From: Megascapheus bottae
Taxonomy: Eukaryota > Chordata > Mammalia > Rodentia > Geomyidae
Assembly: GCA_024803745.1 (NCBI GenBank)
Contig: JANJXV010000013.1
Coordinates: forward strand, 14,443,501 to 14,507,500
Direction: 5' to 3'
Length of the DNA stretch: 64,000 nt
Shown here: piece after piece, positions 23,701-37,800 of the stretch
Numbering within the stretch: the first letter of the stretch is position 1
Layout: each line of letters starts with the position of its first letter
The notes under the pieces: generated by a model
What the model was told of the DNA's origin: nothing
The model's database searches: none
What the model saw: the letters and a program-made list of their open reading frames with translations, nothing else
Made by a program: the position numbers and the translations under genes

Positions 23701-23910
23701 TATGGATTAAGGAGGGACGATTCTCTTGCATTTACCAACTTCAGCAGGGAACGGTCCTTGGAAAATGAGAACCTATGGCTTTATCATTTTTAGTGCAATT
23801 ATTTCTCCAATTCTTCCGTTTGAAAAGCTAAAGGGGAGAGTCCCTAAACGGGCAACTTTGGCGACGCTCCCTCACGTGGACTGCCGGGAGTGAAGCGTGT
23901 TGAACGAAGA

Positions 23911-23949
23911 ACTACATTTCCCAGACTTCATTGGGTCTGAACCGGAAGT
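23911..23949 (+). promoter_or_regulatory. ZNF143/THAP11-type motif and ETS site
   Basis: ACTACATTTCCCAGACTTC at 23911-23929 fits the ACTACAnnTCCCAG class of motifs bound by ZNF143/THAP11, common at bidirectional housekeeping promoters. CCGGAAGT, a GABPA/ETS core, follows at 23942-23949. Both lie next to the presumed XNDC1 transcription start. Confidence 0.6.
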
Positions 23950-24238
23950 GTAATCACCGGAGGACGGCTGTGAGCCAAAATAACTACAAAAAACCACACC
24001 GAGTGTATTTTTTCTTTTTCTTTTTTTTTTTTCCCGGCGTGTGTTCCCTCCTGTGTTGCCTTGATGAGCGTTACCTTTTCAGACGCGGATTCTTGAAGCC
24101 TCAGAACGAACTCCTGAGCTTCGGGAAACCTTGGAACTTGGGGTCCGAAGGCGGAGCTCTCGGCACGGATTTGGCGGGAGAATGAGCTGTGGTGCGCGGT
24201 CGGACACGGCGGTGACTTCTTGGGGTTCACGGTCGCAG
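23950..24238 (+). other. XNDC1: XNDC1 5' untranslated exon 1
   Basis: The left end is not defined. The right end is a strong donor (CAG|GTGAGT at 24238/24239) immediately downstream of the CpG-rich promoter. It contains a pyrimidine tract (24007-24032) and no start codon in frame with the XNDC1 protein. The next acceptor is at 25648. Confidence 0.55.
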
Positions 24239-24646
24239 GTGAGTGCTGGTGAGTAGGACGAAGGGAGGGCTGGTGGCCACCACGAAGCGGGTACAGCAGC
24301 CGGTTCCAGGGTCTTCAGCTGCTCCCGAGCTCCACGCCAACAAACTGCTTTCTGCAGTGGGCTGACATGCTGCTTATCCCTGCACTCCTCCGTCCACGAC
24401 CTGCGCCCCCCCAGCTCCCACCTCTGCCCTCCTTTTTAGACACCCTGCTCACTGTGCTCCATCCCCACCGAAGCCAGCCTGATTCTATACGCATCTGAAA
24501 GTAAGTCCTTGAAACGATCACACCACCTGGCCATGTCTCTATAGGGAATAGGACTGGGCCTACAGAATCTTCATCCTTCCCAGTAGCTGAGAGTTATAAG
24601 TTTATGCCACCACACCTGCCTCATGTTAGCTTTTTAAAGATTAAAA

Positions 24647-24878
24647 AGGCCGGCAAGTGGTTCACGCCTACAATCCTAGCTACTCAGGTTGAAATCCAAG
24701 CATTATAGTTTGAAGCCAGCTGGGAAGTCCGTGAGACTCTGAGCTCCAAATAACCAACAGAAAACCAGAAATTACACTGTGTATCAGAGTGGTCTAGAGT
24801 GCTAGCCTTGAGACAAAGAAAAGTTCCGGGATGGCACCCAGTCAACCCACAACTAACCCCCCCCCCCAAAAAAAAAGA
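24647..24878 (+). repeat. Type B SINE
   Basis: Left unit with a deletion, right unit, C11/A8 tail. Confidence 0.75.
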
Positions 24879-24889
24879 CTAAATAAATG

Positions 24890-25021
24890 GGGCTGGAAAT
24901 GTAGCTTAGTAGAATGCACGAAGCTGTAGCTCAAGTGGTAGAGTGCTACCCTTGAGCAAACAAAACTCAGGGACAGTGCCCAAGCCCTGAGTTCAAGCCC
25001 CCAGACTAACAAAAAAAAAAT
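24890..25021 (+). repeat. Type A SINE with internal deletion
   Basis: The left unit is cut from the A box into the right unit. Confidence 0.7.
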
Positions 25022-25138
25022 TCCAAAAGACTTTTTCATTAACAAGCAAAAACAACAACAAAAACCTGGATTGAAGTTATGGTTCATGAGCAAACAAGCT
25101 GAATTAGCTTGAGGCCCTGAATTTAAGCCCTGACATTA

Positions 25139-25165
25139 GCGCGCGCGCACACACACACACACACC
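25139..25165 (+). repeat. (GC)n(AC)n dinucleotide repeat
   Basis: GCGCGCGC followed by about nine AC units. Confidence 0.85.
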
Positions 25166-25648
25166 TTCTCTAATGAGAGGAACAGTAGCAGTAGGAAATG
25201 TAGAAATATACATTGAACAGGCTTTGAGTAGCCAAGTGCAATTAATATTTAAGCACCTGCCAAATAGCAATGAGTTCTAATATAACAAAGTTGTTGAATA
25301 TTTCTGAAAAGGGAGTAGTTTAATGAAAAATAAGCTCATTGAAGATTCGTTAAACAAAAGAGAGTCTGATCATGTATTACAGTATACTAGGTTCTAGGAT
25401 AAAGCTGAACGACTTAAGGCAGCTTGCTCTTAGGAGCTTGTCTGTGTGTAAATCCAGTGATAACATATTACTATATCATTGGGTACATGCTGCCCTATGA
25501 CCCTGAGATGGCATTCTGGTCAGTCTCATTAGGTGACTGGGATTTTCTCCCTGCCCATCTTTCCTACCAAGCCTGTGGTGTTCATGGGTTTAACTGCTGC
25601 AAATAATTCTGATCATCAGAGTTTCTTTTCTGTTTTTCTCTTCTTCAG

Positions 25649-25813
25649 GTATAACTTGAGAATTCTTGTTCTGCTGGAAGCTGTGAAAAGCAAAACAGTC
25701 AAAGTGGTAACAAGAGATTTTGGAAGGAAGCATTTTCATTTGTACTTGGGACAGCTAGTAGGCCTGCTATGGCTCCTGTAAAGATCAGCCACATAGTATC
25801 ATTTTCCTCTCAG
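25649..25813 (+). CDS. XNDC1: XNDC1 exon 2 (first coding exon)
   Basis: Acceptor TTCTTCAG ends at 25648. The leader is untranslated to ATG 25769, then 15 codons (MAPVKISHIVSFSSQ) to the CAG|GTATAT donor; ends in phase 0. The ATG is fixed by alignment with the XRCC1 start. Confidence 0.88.
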
Positions 25814-28800
25814 GTATATTAATCAGCAAGGCATGACTTGTTTCCTTGACTAGGAGGAATGAATAAAAGTAGACTTAGCCGGGGAGGTGGCTCACACCTG
25901 TAATCCTAGCTACTCAGGAGGCTAAGATCTGAGGATTGTGGTTCAAAGCCAGTCAGGGCACTACAGAGCCAAGAGACTATCTCCAGTTAATCACTAGAAA
26001 ATGGGAAGTGGTGCTGTGGCTCAAGGGTAGGTTGGTAACCTTGAGCTGAAGAGGGACAGTGCCCCGGCCCAGAGTTCAAGACCTGTGATCCTTCCCCCCC
26101 CCAATAAATAAATAAATTAAATAAAAGTAGACTTGCCCATAGTATGGAAGAAGCCTCTAGGCTTAGGTTCTGCATCAAAGTCCCCAGAAGAAGATTTTAG
26201 CCACTGTCATAGAGAGCAGACTAGGGCACTCAAAGTCTACCTTAATCTATAAGGATAAATTATGACCACCATCAGTTGTGACCTAAGCCTTCTTCCTAAA
26301 AGTCCTTTAATTCCAATTCACTCCTAGATCCCAGATCCTGGACCCAGGACTGATCCAATGTGGGGATCCCTAGGATTTTTCATCTTTCCTCTGCTGTCAT
26401 TGCTTTGTCCATTTACCCTTTCTCTCTCCCTTCTCTCTCAGTCTTTGTCAGAGGTTCCATTGACATTTGGGGGCCATGTTCTCACTTGGCATTGTGGGAT
26501 AGCATCTCTGCCTACACATTCTAATGAATGTATATTGCTGCCTAGTCAACATGGCAACCAAAAACCTCCCCAGACATTTTAAGATAGACCCTTTCAGCAT
26601 CTTTGGGAGCTATTAGCCCCTATTCTCAGTAAAAATTGTACTTATCCTCCTTACCTGCATGATCATCTTTAGCAGTTTTCTTCATAGACTATTATATACA
26701 AAAACATTGTCTTCTAACATGGATGCATAGTATCCCTCTGGGTGCCTGTAGACTTCTGTCTGGTCCCTTTACATCATGTTAGGGCGCTTCAAAAAAAATT
26801 GAAGAATCAAAAAAAGAATAGTTAGAATGACTCTTATTAGTGGGTTTCATTTTTGTTATTGTTGTTACTTCCCTTGGGCTCAATAAGATTCCTGATTTCC
26901 TCTTCTGCTGTCTTGATTTAGGATCCCAAGTACCCTGTGGAGAACTTACTAAACCCAGACAACCAGAAGGGACCATGGCTTAGCTGTCCTCAGGACAAGA
27001 GTGGGCAACTGAAAGCAGAACTCCAGCTGGAGAGAGCAGTGCCCATTAACTACATCGATGTTGGTGAGTTAGCTCTCTGGGGCCCAGAAACCTCTGAGGG
27101 AAGATGCAAGCGTGATACCCCCCTAAACACTCCATCAGATGTCTCAAATCATACTGGCTATTGAGAAAGGATAAGACCTGCCTAAGTGTGAAGGAGAAAT
27201 TCCACCTTTGCCTTTGGGGCAGATCTGATGTTAGATCACTCCAAGATCTCTATCCAGGTAGACTATAGTTTGAATAGTGCTCTTTCGATTAGTCAGTGTA
27301 CCTATTTTGCTTTGATGTATATGATCTGAATAAAGCCTTAGGTCATTGCCATGATAAAAAAAAATTTTAAAAAGTAGAGTCAGGGGGCCAGGAGTTTGGC
27401 CTAGTGGTTAAAGTGCTTGCCTAGCATGCACAAAGACCCGGGTTCGATTCCTTGGTACCACATATATAGAAAAAGCTAGAAGTGGTGCTGAGGCTCAAGT
27501 GGTAGAGCTCTAGCCTTGAGAAAGTCCAAGGACAGTGCTCAGGCCCTGAGCTCAAGCCCAGGACTGGCAAAAAAAAAAAAAAGTAGAGTCAGTATACACC
27601 TGGAAATATCAGTGTGGAGGATTCTAGAAGGGTTTGTGGACTGAGGAGAGAACTATTAAAGATAGGGCCACTGAACAGAACGATGGTAATCTCCTAGTTA
27701 CCGGGGCCTAAGGCCAGGAAAGCAATGAGCCTCTGAAGTCTGGGAGAGGTATCAGGCTGGGAGGACGCTGATGAACCTATACGTGGTCACTTGGTGGACT
27801 GGGGTCTCATCCTGTCACAGTTGCTGGCTTTCTGTGTGTCTCCACACATCGCTGGACCTTCTTGACCTCCAGCTAGCGAGAGAGTAGAGGACTGTCATCT
27901 TCCCACCCAGTTCCCTTATCTACAGTCATCCTAACACCCTTACCTTCTATCTGCCATTTCACTAGGTAACTGTGGCTGCGCTTTCCTGCAAATTGATGTG
28001 GGCCGTTCTTCGTGGTCCCTGGACAGACCTTTTGTCACCTTGCTCCCTGCAACCATGCTAATGTCCCTCACTGATTCAAAGCAGGGGAAGAACCGCTCAG
28101 GAGTCCGGATGTTTAAAGATGGTAAGGAGGGCAAAAGCAGAACAGGAAGATGTTCCCCCAAAAAAGATGAAGAATAGAAAGGGCTATGAATGCTGCTCAG
28201 TCAGCCTGTGTGGGCCATGGTTACATGTTAGGGAAACAGGGAAGTTGCTGAATGGTATGCCTATGTGTGAGTTCTGTGTGGTGAACATTTGTGATAGCTG
28301 GAGATACCTCTGAACTACAGGTTGTATTCATCTGCACTTTCTGATTTGGTGATACTTGATACAGAGCACATATGTGATTACTATTTGATTGGGTAAGGTG
28401 GTTCGGTTTGGTTTGGTTATGGTATTATATTGAACTTGCTAGCTTGCTAGGCACATACTCCGCAGCTTAAGCCATGCCTCCAACCCCTTTTGGCTTTAGC
28501 TATTTTTGATATAGGGTCTCACTTTCTGCCGTGGCCCATCTAGACTACAATCCCCTATTTATACTTCCCACGTAGCTGGGATAAGATTTGCACACAATCA
28601 CACCTACCAATTGATTGAAATGAGGTTGTCTCTTGAGTTTTTTGCTCAGGCTAATCTGACTGCAGTCCTGCAGATTTCTACCTCTTGTGTAGAGCAGAGT
28701 ATAGATATGAGTCATGGGTATATGGCTTAGTTTTTACTTTGGTTTTTGAGATAGAGTCTCAATATGCAACCTAGACTGGGTACCAGGATAGCCTGAAATT

Positions 28801-31800
28801 TACGATCCTGCCTCAACCTCCCAAGTGCTGGAAGTATAGGCATGCACCACCACACTCAGTCACTACTATATTTTTATTTGTATAAATGTAGGAATATAGG
28901 ATAAATATTTATATAAGTGACGGAAGGCTATATGATGATTATATTTATGTAGTGTATTGTATTTCCTGAATTCTGTTCATGCAAATCTCTGTGTTCACTA
29001 GGCACTGCAAAAGAAACACAACTGATTTCAGGATGCTAGGGATTTATAGTCTAGTAAGGCCTTTTCTGTGTTTACATGGGAAGTTATAAAGGGTGATATT
29101 TGGAGGGGTTGGGTTGCGTTAAGCACTGAAGGGAGGAAGAATTTGTGAGGTTACTGGTTTTGTTTACTTGTTGTTTGAGAGGTTATACAGCCCAAACTGG
29201 CCTGAACCTCACTATAGACTCTTGGTCATAAACTCTTGGTCCTCCTACTATAGCCATCCAAATGCAGACATTACAGGTATGGACCACTACATCCAGCTCT
29301 TTCTCTTTTGTTCTTGAGACAATTTCCTGGCTCCTGCCTCAGAAGAATCATGGGATCGACTTCGTCTGACTTGCTCCCAGCCCTTCACACGTCACCAATC
29401 CTTTGGCCTGGCTTTCCTGCGGGTGCGTTCCAATCTGGACTCCTTAGAAGCTGACCCTATCACAGGTCCCTTGGCCTCGGCGAGCTCTGGTCTGAGCCAG
29501 GTATGAACAATCGTAGAGCAAGGATTTTGTGGTGTTTTTGTTTTTGGTTTGTTTGGGGTATTTTTTGTCAGTCCCGGGACTTGAACTCAGGGCCTGGGCG
29601 CTCTTCCTAAGCTCTTTTGCTCAAGGCTAACACTCTACTCCTTTGAGCCACAGCCCACTTCTGGTTTTCTGTTGGTTCATTGGAGATAAGAGTCTCAAGG
29701 ACTTTCCTGCCTAGGCTAGCTATGAACTGGGATCCTCACATCTCAGCCTCCTGAGTAGCCAGCATTACAGGCATGAGTTATCAGCGCCCAGCTAAGGATT
29801 TTGTGTTTTCTTTCAGGTACCAGTGAACTCCTCTTCTTCCCTCTCTGACAGAGAGAAAATGCAAGCAAATGAGTCTTGAATGTTGTGTTGCATTCAGGAC
29901 CATTTGTTCTTTAACCATACTGAAGTTCTTTTTGAGACCCATTACTTCTGGCTTTGCGGGGAGCTGTTGCTTTCATCAGACTTCCTTGTCAGCACCAGAA
30001 AGCCCAAGGCTCCATTTGAGTCCTGCTGTCAATGTTGTTTACCTTGCAAAGCCATTATATCTTCAGATCTGTGCTGGGGCATCTCAGTAATTCTCAGTGT
30101 ACAATGCTCATAACTTTTCAGAAGGATGTGTGAATTTCTAGCCTTCCCCACCTTTAGGGAGGGGCAGGGAGGCACGCATGCCTACATTCACACATACTAG
30201 TATTGGAGCTTCAAGTCAGAGCTTTGAGCTCTTGCTTGGCTTTTTCTCTCAAGGCTTGCATTTTACCTCTTTTTTGGGGGGCGGGGGAGGTCATGGGTCT
30301 GGGCACTGTCCGTGAGCTCTTCAGCTTTTTTTTTTTTTTTTTTGCCAGTCCTGGGCTTGAGCTCAGAGCCTGAGCACTGTCCTTGGACTTTCTCAAGGCT
30401 AGAGCTCTACCACTTGAGCCTCAGCACCACTTCCGGCTTTTTTTTGTGTGTGTGTATGTATGTGGTACTGAGGAATCGAACCCAGGTCTTTGTGCATGCT
30501 AGGCAAGCACTTTAACCACTAGGCCAAACTCCCGGCCCCGCTCTTCAGCTTTTTTAGTCCCAAAGTAAAGCCAGATGCTGGTGTCTCTCACCTGTAATCC
30601 TGGCTACTTAGGAGGCTGAGATGTGAGGACTGAATTCAAGCTAGCCCAGGCAAGAAAGTCTGTGAGACTCTTGTCTCCAAGTAACTACCTGAAAACCAAA
30701 AATAGAGCTGTGGCTCATAGTGGTAGATTACTATCCTTGAGCAAAAAAAAAAGTCAGGGAGGTCAGGAGTGTGGCCTACTGGTAGAGTGCTTGCCTAGCA
30801 TGCACAAAGCCCTGGTTTGATTCCTTGGTACCACATACATAGAAAAAGGCAGTGGTGCTGTGGCTCATGTGGTAGAGCAGTAGTCTTGAGCAAAAAAATG
30901 CTCAAAGATAGTGCTTAAGTTCAAGCTCCATGACCAACACCAACAAAAAATGCCCCAAAGGAGTTTAAAGTAGAAGTATTTGTTTACACAAAAGATATAA
31001 GACTGGAATATAGATAGAAGCCTGGAATTTATGAAGCCCTGGATTCAGTCCCTAGAACTTGAGTTTGTACCTGCAAGAATCAGAATATATACAAATTTAA
31101 AATGTATAGAAAGATATTTTCAAAAGTTGGTACATAGGCTGGGAGTTTGGCCTAGTGGAAGAGTGCTTGCCTACCATGCACAAAGAGCCAGGTTCAATTC
31201 CTCAGTACCACATACATAGAAAAAAGTGGGAATTGTTGCTGAGGCTCAAGTGGTAGAGCTCTAGCCTTGAGAAAGTCCAAGGACAGTACTCAAGCCCTGA
31301 GCTCAAGCCCAGGACTGGCAAAAAAAAAAAAGTTAGCACATAACAAACACAGTACCCATAGCCCAGTTTTCCCCAGTTTTTCCCAATAGTATGGAATTTT
31401 TTATCCTTGGGGCCTTTCAGGATAATGGCAAAACCCTTAACATTTAGAATTTAAAGGCACAAAATTACAGAACCTCAGATCTTAGAGCTAGAGAAAAACT
31501 CTAGAGAGCACAAACCAATAAATACATAATATACAAGTTATGGCAGCTACACGCATGTAATAAGTAAACTGAGTTCCTGGATGGCAGTGTCCCCTAGTGG
31601 TGAATCTTGATATTCTATGTTTCTTTTTTTTCCCCCCCCTCAGGGCTCCTGTGAATCTCAGGAGGCTCCCTGGCTTGCTCATCCTTCTATCCGGAGAACA
31701 TTCTTTCCAGATCCCCGGCCGTAAGTAGTAGTCAAAATGAAGATCTGCCACCTACTTCACAGATATTTCTCCTAGAGGAAAGGCACCTAAAGCCAGCCTT

Positions 31801-34800
31801 CATTTTTCTAATCTATCCCATAGTCTAGGCCTAACTCTGTCATCAAACTGACTTCCAGGTTAGATGCTATTAACTTGGGTAGCAAAATGATGCAGCCTGT
31901 GTTTCAGGCATGACCACATACTCTGTTTCTCTTCAGGAATACTAAGGATATTTCAGAGCTCAAGGATATCCTAAAGCAGCTGCAGCCAGGGCCCCTTGGG
32001 CGTTCAGCTCACATGGTGCTTTCAGCTGCTCGCAAGGCTCCTCCAGTCAGTATGACAAACCCCAAGAACAACCACACAGAACCAGGTCCCAGCCATGCAG
32101 AGAGTGAAGGTGAGGTCCTGTGATGTCTTCCTTACTGTGTCCTCCAACGTCCTTTCTCTCTGCATCTACCACTTATGAACAAGAATGGCTTACACTTGCT
32201 TCATGTGTAAGAAAAGCCACTTGGTAGTGAGGAAGTGTGATTGAATGGTATATAGTAATTGAAAGAGTACTTGTCTAGAAATCAGAAATCCTTATCATCA
32301 TTGGCCCCAGTTTCCTCATCCTTAGAGTGAAGGGACTAAACAATTATCTAGTCCTCTTACATATAAAAATTCTCTCCTCAGCGGGTGAGGTAACCCTAGC
32401 TACTCAGGAGGCTGAGATCTGAGGATCAAGATTCAAAGCCAGCCTGGGCACAGAAGGACCTGAGACTCTTATCTCCAGTTAATCTCTAGAAAACGAGAAA
32501 TGGGGCTTGGCTCAAGGGTAGGGCAGTAGTCTTGAGCTAAAGAGCTCAGAGACAGTGCCCAGGCTGAGTTCAAGCCCTATGACCCACAAAAATAAAAAAT
32601 AAATAAATAAAAATTACTCAACTCACAAAAGACAGTGAAGTCAGGATGGTAGGATTAAAGTTTATTAGAAGAATAAGGAAGGAGAATTGTATAGTTTTAT
32701 CATAAAGAAAAGGCTAAATTTGAGAGCTAGGAAGGGTGGTACACAGTTGTGATCCAAACACTCAGGGAACTAAGGAGTTCAAAGCCAATCTGGGCTGTGT
32801 AGCAAGACCTTGTCTCAGAAACCAAAAAGAAGTAAAGGAAGGGGAAAGGAAAGAAAAGAGAAAAAAAACATTTGGGAACTCTGTTTTACACCAGATATTA
32901 CTAATAAGCTATGATGTCATCAGATTTGAGGTTTGGAAGGATATGAGTGTGACAGAGTTCTGGGTTCAAACCCAAGGGTTTCTTTTTCAAATAGATAGTG
33001 AGAGGGAAAGAAACCATAATTAATCAAACAGTAAAAAGGGTATTTTTAAATGAAGAATCATGCTAGATAAAGGGGTTTTTTTTGTTAATGATCTAGATTT
33101 AATGAACATTTCTAACACAGAGCCCAGAAAAAATAGAAAAAAAGAACACAACTCAAAGAATGATGTGGCCAGGATGAAGAGACAGAAAGTGCAGAACCGA
33201 AGGTAAGTAGGTCCTGGGAAGACCCAGATCACCTCCCTTAACCTTGTCACATTTCTACACCTGTCCATCCTTCCCTGTTCTTGCTCCAGTTAGGTCAGAG
33301 AGAACCCTTGTTTCTGAGTCTTGATCTCACAGTCCAAGATTTTCAGTGACAAACAAAAACTAAAGGCATTCATGACCATTAAACTACCATGGTAAAAAGA
33401 TACTTAAAGGAATCCTACCCACAGGAAAGGTAAATCAAAGACAGGAGAATACAGGAAAGAATAAAGCCTACTAGATGAGTAGATTAGCAGAGGAGAAGTA
33501 GGAAAGAAACAAGTATTATAATAACAGAATGACATAAATTATGATATGCCTTTCAGTGTTAACATTGAATGCTAAGGGTCTTAACTCTCCACTCAAAAGA
33601 CATAGAAGGCAACTTGGATTCAGAAAGAGGACCCAAGCATTTGTTGCCCACAAGTAACACTTTGGGCACTAGTGGCTCATGTCTGCAATCCTAGCTACTT
33701 AGGAGGATCAGACCTGAGAATTACGATTTGGAGCTAGTCCACGCTAGCAAATCCTTAAGATTCTTAATTCCAAATAAACTAGAAAAACCCAAAGCCTAGA
33801 GGCATTGCTCCAGGAATATAATGGTAGCCCCTATACTAGCAAAAGGATTTAATCTGAGAAAGACAAATATAGCAATAGGACATAAGATAAAAAGATGAAA
33901 AAAGGGCCAGGAGTTTGGTCTAGTGGTAAAGTGCTTGCCTAGCATGCACAAAAACCCAGGTTCGATTCCTTGGCACCACATACATAGAAAAAAGCTAGAA
34001 GTGGTGCTGTGGCTCAAGGATAGAGCTCTAGCTTTGAGGAAAAAAAGTCCAAGGACAGTGCTCAGGCCCTGAGTTCAAGCCCCACAACTGGCAAAAAAAA
34101 AAAAAAAAAGATGAAAAAATTATTCCAAATAGATCAATGTTTGAAGACGTAAAGCAAATAAAAAGTGAACAACATGGTATTCTAACATTGTAGTGGAATT
34201 AAACTAGAACTCAGTAGCAAAGCATATTACAGAAAATATTCAAACTTGCCAGGTGTCTGTGGTTCAGGCCTGTAATCCTAGCAACTTAGGAACCTAAGAT
34301 CTGAGAATCACAGTTCCAGGCCAGCCTGGGCTGTGAGAATCTTGTCTCCAATTAACTGCTAAAAAGTGAGAAATGGAACTGAGGCTCAAAGGGATGAAGC
34401 ACTAGCCTTGAACACAAAAGCTCAGGGACCTGACTTCATTCAGGCCCTGACTTCAAGCCTCAGGACCAGCACAAAAAGAACAAGAAAATGCTTAAACACA
34501 TGAAGACTGGCCAAAATGCTATAGTGATTACTGGATCACTAAAAAATAGAGGGGGCCAGGAGTTTGGTCTAGTGGTAGAGAGTGCCTGCCAGCATGCATG
34601 AAGACTCAGGTTTGATTCCTTGGAACCACATACATAGAAAAAATCCAGAAATGATGCTGTAGCTCAAGTGGTAGAGCTCTAGCCTTGAGAAAGCCCAAGG
34701 ACAATGCTCAGGCCCTGAGTTCAAGCCCCAGGACTGGAAAATAATAATATAAAAATAAACAGAAATCAAACTGTTCCTGGCATCTATGTATTGAAATGAA

Positions 34801-37800
34801 ACTATATCCTACCAGAACCTTTGAGATACAGCAAAGGCAGTGGTAAGAGAGAAATTAGAGTTCTGAGTAGCTACATCAAATAAACAGATGCTGTGAGTCA
34901 GTGGCTCACAACTGTAATCTTAGCTACTCAAGAGGCTGAGATCTGAGGATCATAGTTCTATGCCAGTCTAGACAATTAAGTCCATGCCACCTACTTCAAT
35001 TAACTGTCAAAAAGCTGGAAGTAGGGGGCCAGGAGTTTGGCCTAGTGGTAGAGTGCTTGCCTAGCATGCATGAAGACCTGGGTTCAATTCCTCGGTACCC
35101 CACATACACAGCAAAAAGCCAGAAGTGGTGCTGAGGCTCAAGTGGTTGAGTGCTAGCTTTGAGAAAGTCCAAGAACAGTGTTCAAGCCCTGAGCTCAAGC
35201 CCAGGACTGGCAAAAAAAAAAAAACAAAAACTGGAAGTAGAGCTATGACTCAAGTTCTAGAACACTAGAGCTCCCTGGTTAACTAGTGGTTAGGATTCGT
35301 CGCTCTCTCAAGTTCTAGAGTACTAACATTGACTGAAAAAGCTAAAGGACAGCATTAGGCCCTGAGTTCAAGCCTCGGTACTGGCACCAAAAAAAAAAAA
35401 AATGATGCTATTTTAAGAATATTTTATCTTTATTATTAGCCATCAACTAGATTAGCAAAATGTGGTATGTTTTCATGGGAATACTAGTCAGCTATAAAAA
35501 GAGAATGTCATGCTAACACCTCCTCTATGGAGGAACCATGAAAACATACTGAATGAGGCCAATGGCAAAACACACCTCCTACTGTATAACTTCATTTATA
35601 TTAATTGTACAGAACAGATCCATAGATATGGGAAATACATCGTGGCCAGATATGATAATGGCTGCCTGTAATCCCAAGACTCAGAAGACTGAGGCAGAAG
35701 AATCATAACTATGAAGGCAGTGTGAACTCTGTAGCAAGTTCCTACATCAAAAAATAATAGTGATCATAATAATAATATAATGATTGTCAATGTCTGTGGG
35801 GACAAGAGAAACGGGAAATGACTGCAAGTGGACTTGGGAGTTCTTTGGGAAGGTGATAAAAATGTTCTGCAATTAGATAACCTGTGACTGTACTAAATTC
35901 ATACTTTAGAAGGGTGATTTTTATGATATGTGTATAATTATGTCAATAAAATGAAATTCTGGGGCCAGGAACATGGCCTAGTGGTAGTGAGCTCGTCTAG
36001 CATTAAAAAAAGGGCCTAGGTTCAATTCCCTGGAACCACATACACAGAAAAAAACCAGAAGGGGCCAGAAGGGGCAGAGTGCTAACCTTGAACACAAATG
36101 CCCAAGGACAGTGCCCAGGCCCTAAGTTCAAGCCCCATGACTGGCAAAAAAATAAAAATAAATCAGGAGTTTAGCCTAGTGGTAGAGTACTTGCCTAGCA
36201 TGCACAAAGCCCTGAGCCCTGAGTTTGATTCCTTAATACCACATACACAGAAGAAGCTGGAAGTATCACTATCGCTCAAGTAGCAGAGCGCTAGTCTTGA
36301 GCAAAAAGTATCCAAGGATAGTGCCCAGGCCCTAGGTTCAAGCCCCAGGACTGACATAAATAAATAAGCAAATAAAATGAAAATCTGAGGACTATAATAG
36401 AAATTTCACTCTCAGACCTTCAAAGGTTAAATTACTTCCTTCAAATCTGGAAACCCCAGGACACCAGACCAAGGTTGCTATTCCCACAGAAACTCTACTG
36501 CATTCTTTTTGTCCTAATTCTAGGCGCCTGCAGTCCTGTGGCCTCTTCATGACTTCTGGTTGTAGAGCTTAAATACAGGGCCTGGCACTCACCCAGCTTT
36601 CTCTCTCATGCTCGACCACCACTTGAGACATGCCTCCAGCCATGCTATTGAATCATTGTAGATGAAGTCTCACAGGCTGTTCTGCCTGGAGTGCCTTTAA
36701 ATTCTGATCTTCCAGTTCTCAGATCCCTGACTAACTAGGATTATAGGCATGCGCCATCAGTACCTGGTTAATAGCTGATATTTACCTGCTTTTCTCACAG
36801 GTCTCTGTCCAACTCAAACTCCCAACCAAGCAAGAGGAGGACAACAAGGGCAAGGCAAAGAGAGCTCCCACCCTGCACCCCAAATAGCAGTGTCCCAAGT
36901 CATGGACAGTGCCCCATTTGTGCAGGTAAGCCTGGGGAGGGTTGTTCCTTACAAGACCTTCCTTGAGGGAGAAATAGACTTAAGGGTTCTAACAAGCCAA
37001 CTTTAGATCCTGGTCCTGACATCTTGAAGTCCTCACATAAGTAACTGTGTTTCAGTCAAATAGAACTGAAGACAAATCTCTGTGGAGTATCTGTTCCCAA
37101 TATGTCAGCTAAGCTGAGGAAAGGACATGGCCCTGCCCTCAGGATAAGCAGGAAAGCCAACATAAAAGTCCCTGTTGAGAGGTCCTGGAATTTCCGTGGC
37201 AAGTTCCCTGCTTGTCCAAACCAAATTCTCTTCGCTCTTTAAGTCTCAGTTCAAATATGTTCATTGGAGCACTGGTGGCTCACACCTATATAATGCTAGC
37301 TACTCAAGAGGTGAGATCTGAGAATCACAGTTCAAAGCCAGTCCAGACAGGAAAGTCTACAAGACTCTTATCTCCAATTAACCAGCAAAAAGCCACAATT
37401 GGAGATGTGGCTTAAGTGGATCTCTGTAAAGTGGCAGAATGCTAGCCTTGGGCAAAAAAAAAAAACTAAGGGACAGCACTTAGGCTCTGAGTTCAAGCCC
37501 CAGTACCAGCACAAAATAATCAAAAGTAAATCTTCTTTGCCAAACCTTCTCTGATCTTCCTAAGTAATCTCTCCCAAGACAGCTCCTGTGCCATTCTCAG
37601 ATTCCTTTGAACTATGTGTATCTCACTTTTGCCTTCTATCCATGTTCTGTACACTCCCAGCTCGCTTTTCCCACTGGACTATTCCATGAGGACCTCCCTA
37701 GCCCTCAGCTCCCAGCATACTTCCAGGCACACAGTAAATACTTAGGAAATGTTTGATGGTATGTGATAGTGTCTTGGGTGTACAACAGCCGGGTTAGTTT

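Noticed and set aside
28055..28121. Independent TRPC2 start at the internal Met MLMSLTDSK
   Set aside because: The upstream XNDC1 exons are open, in phase and XRCC1-like, so the Met is more simply internal to XNDC1.
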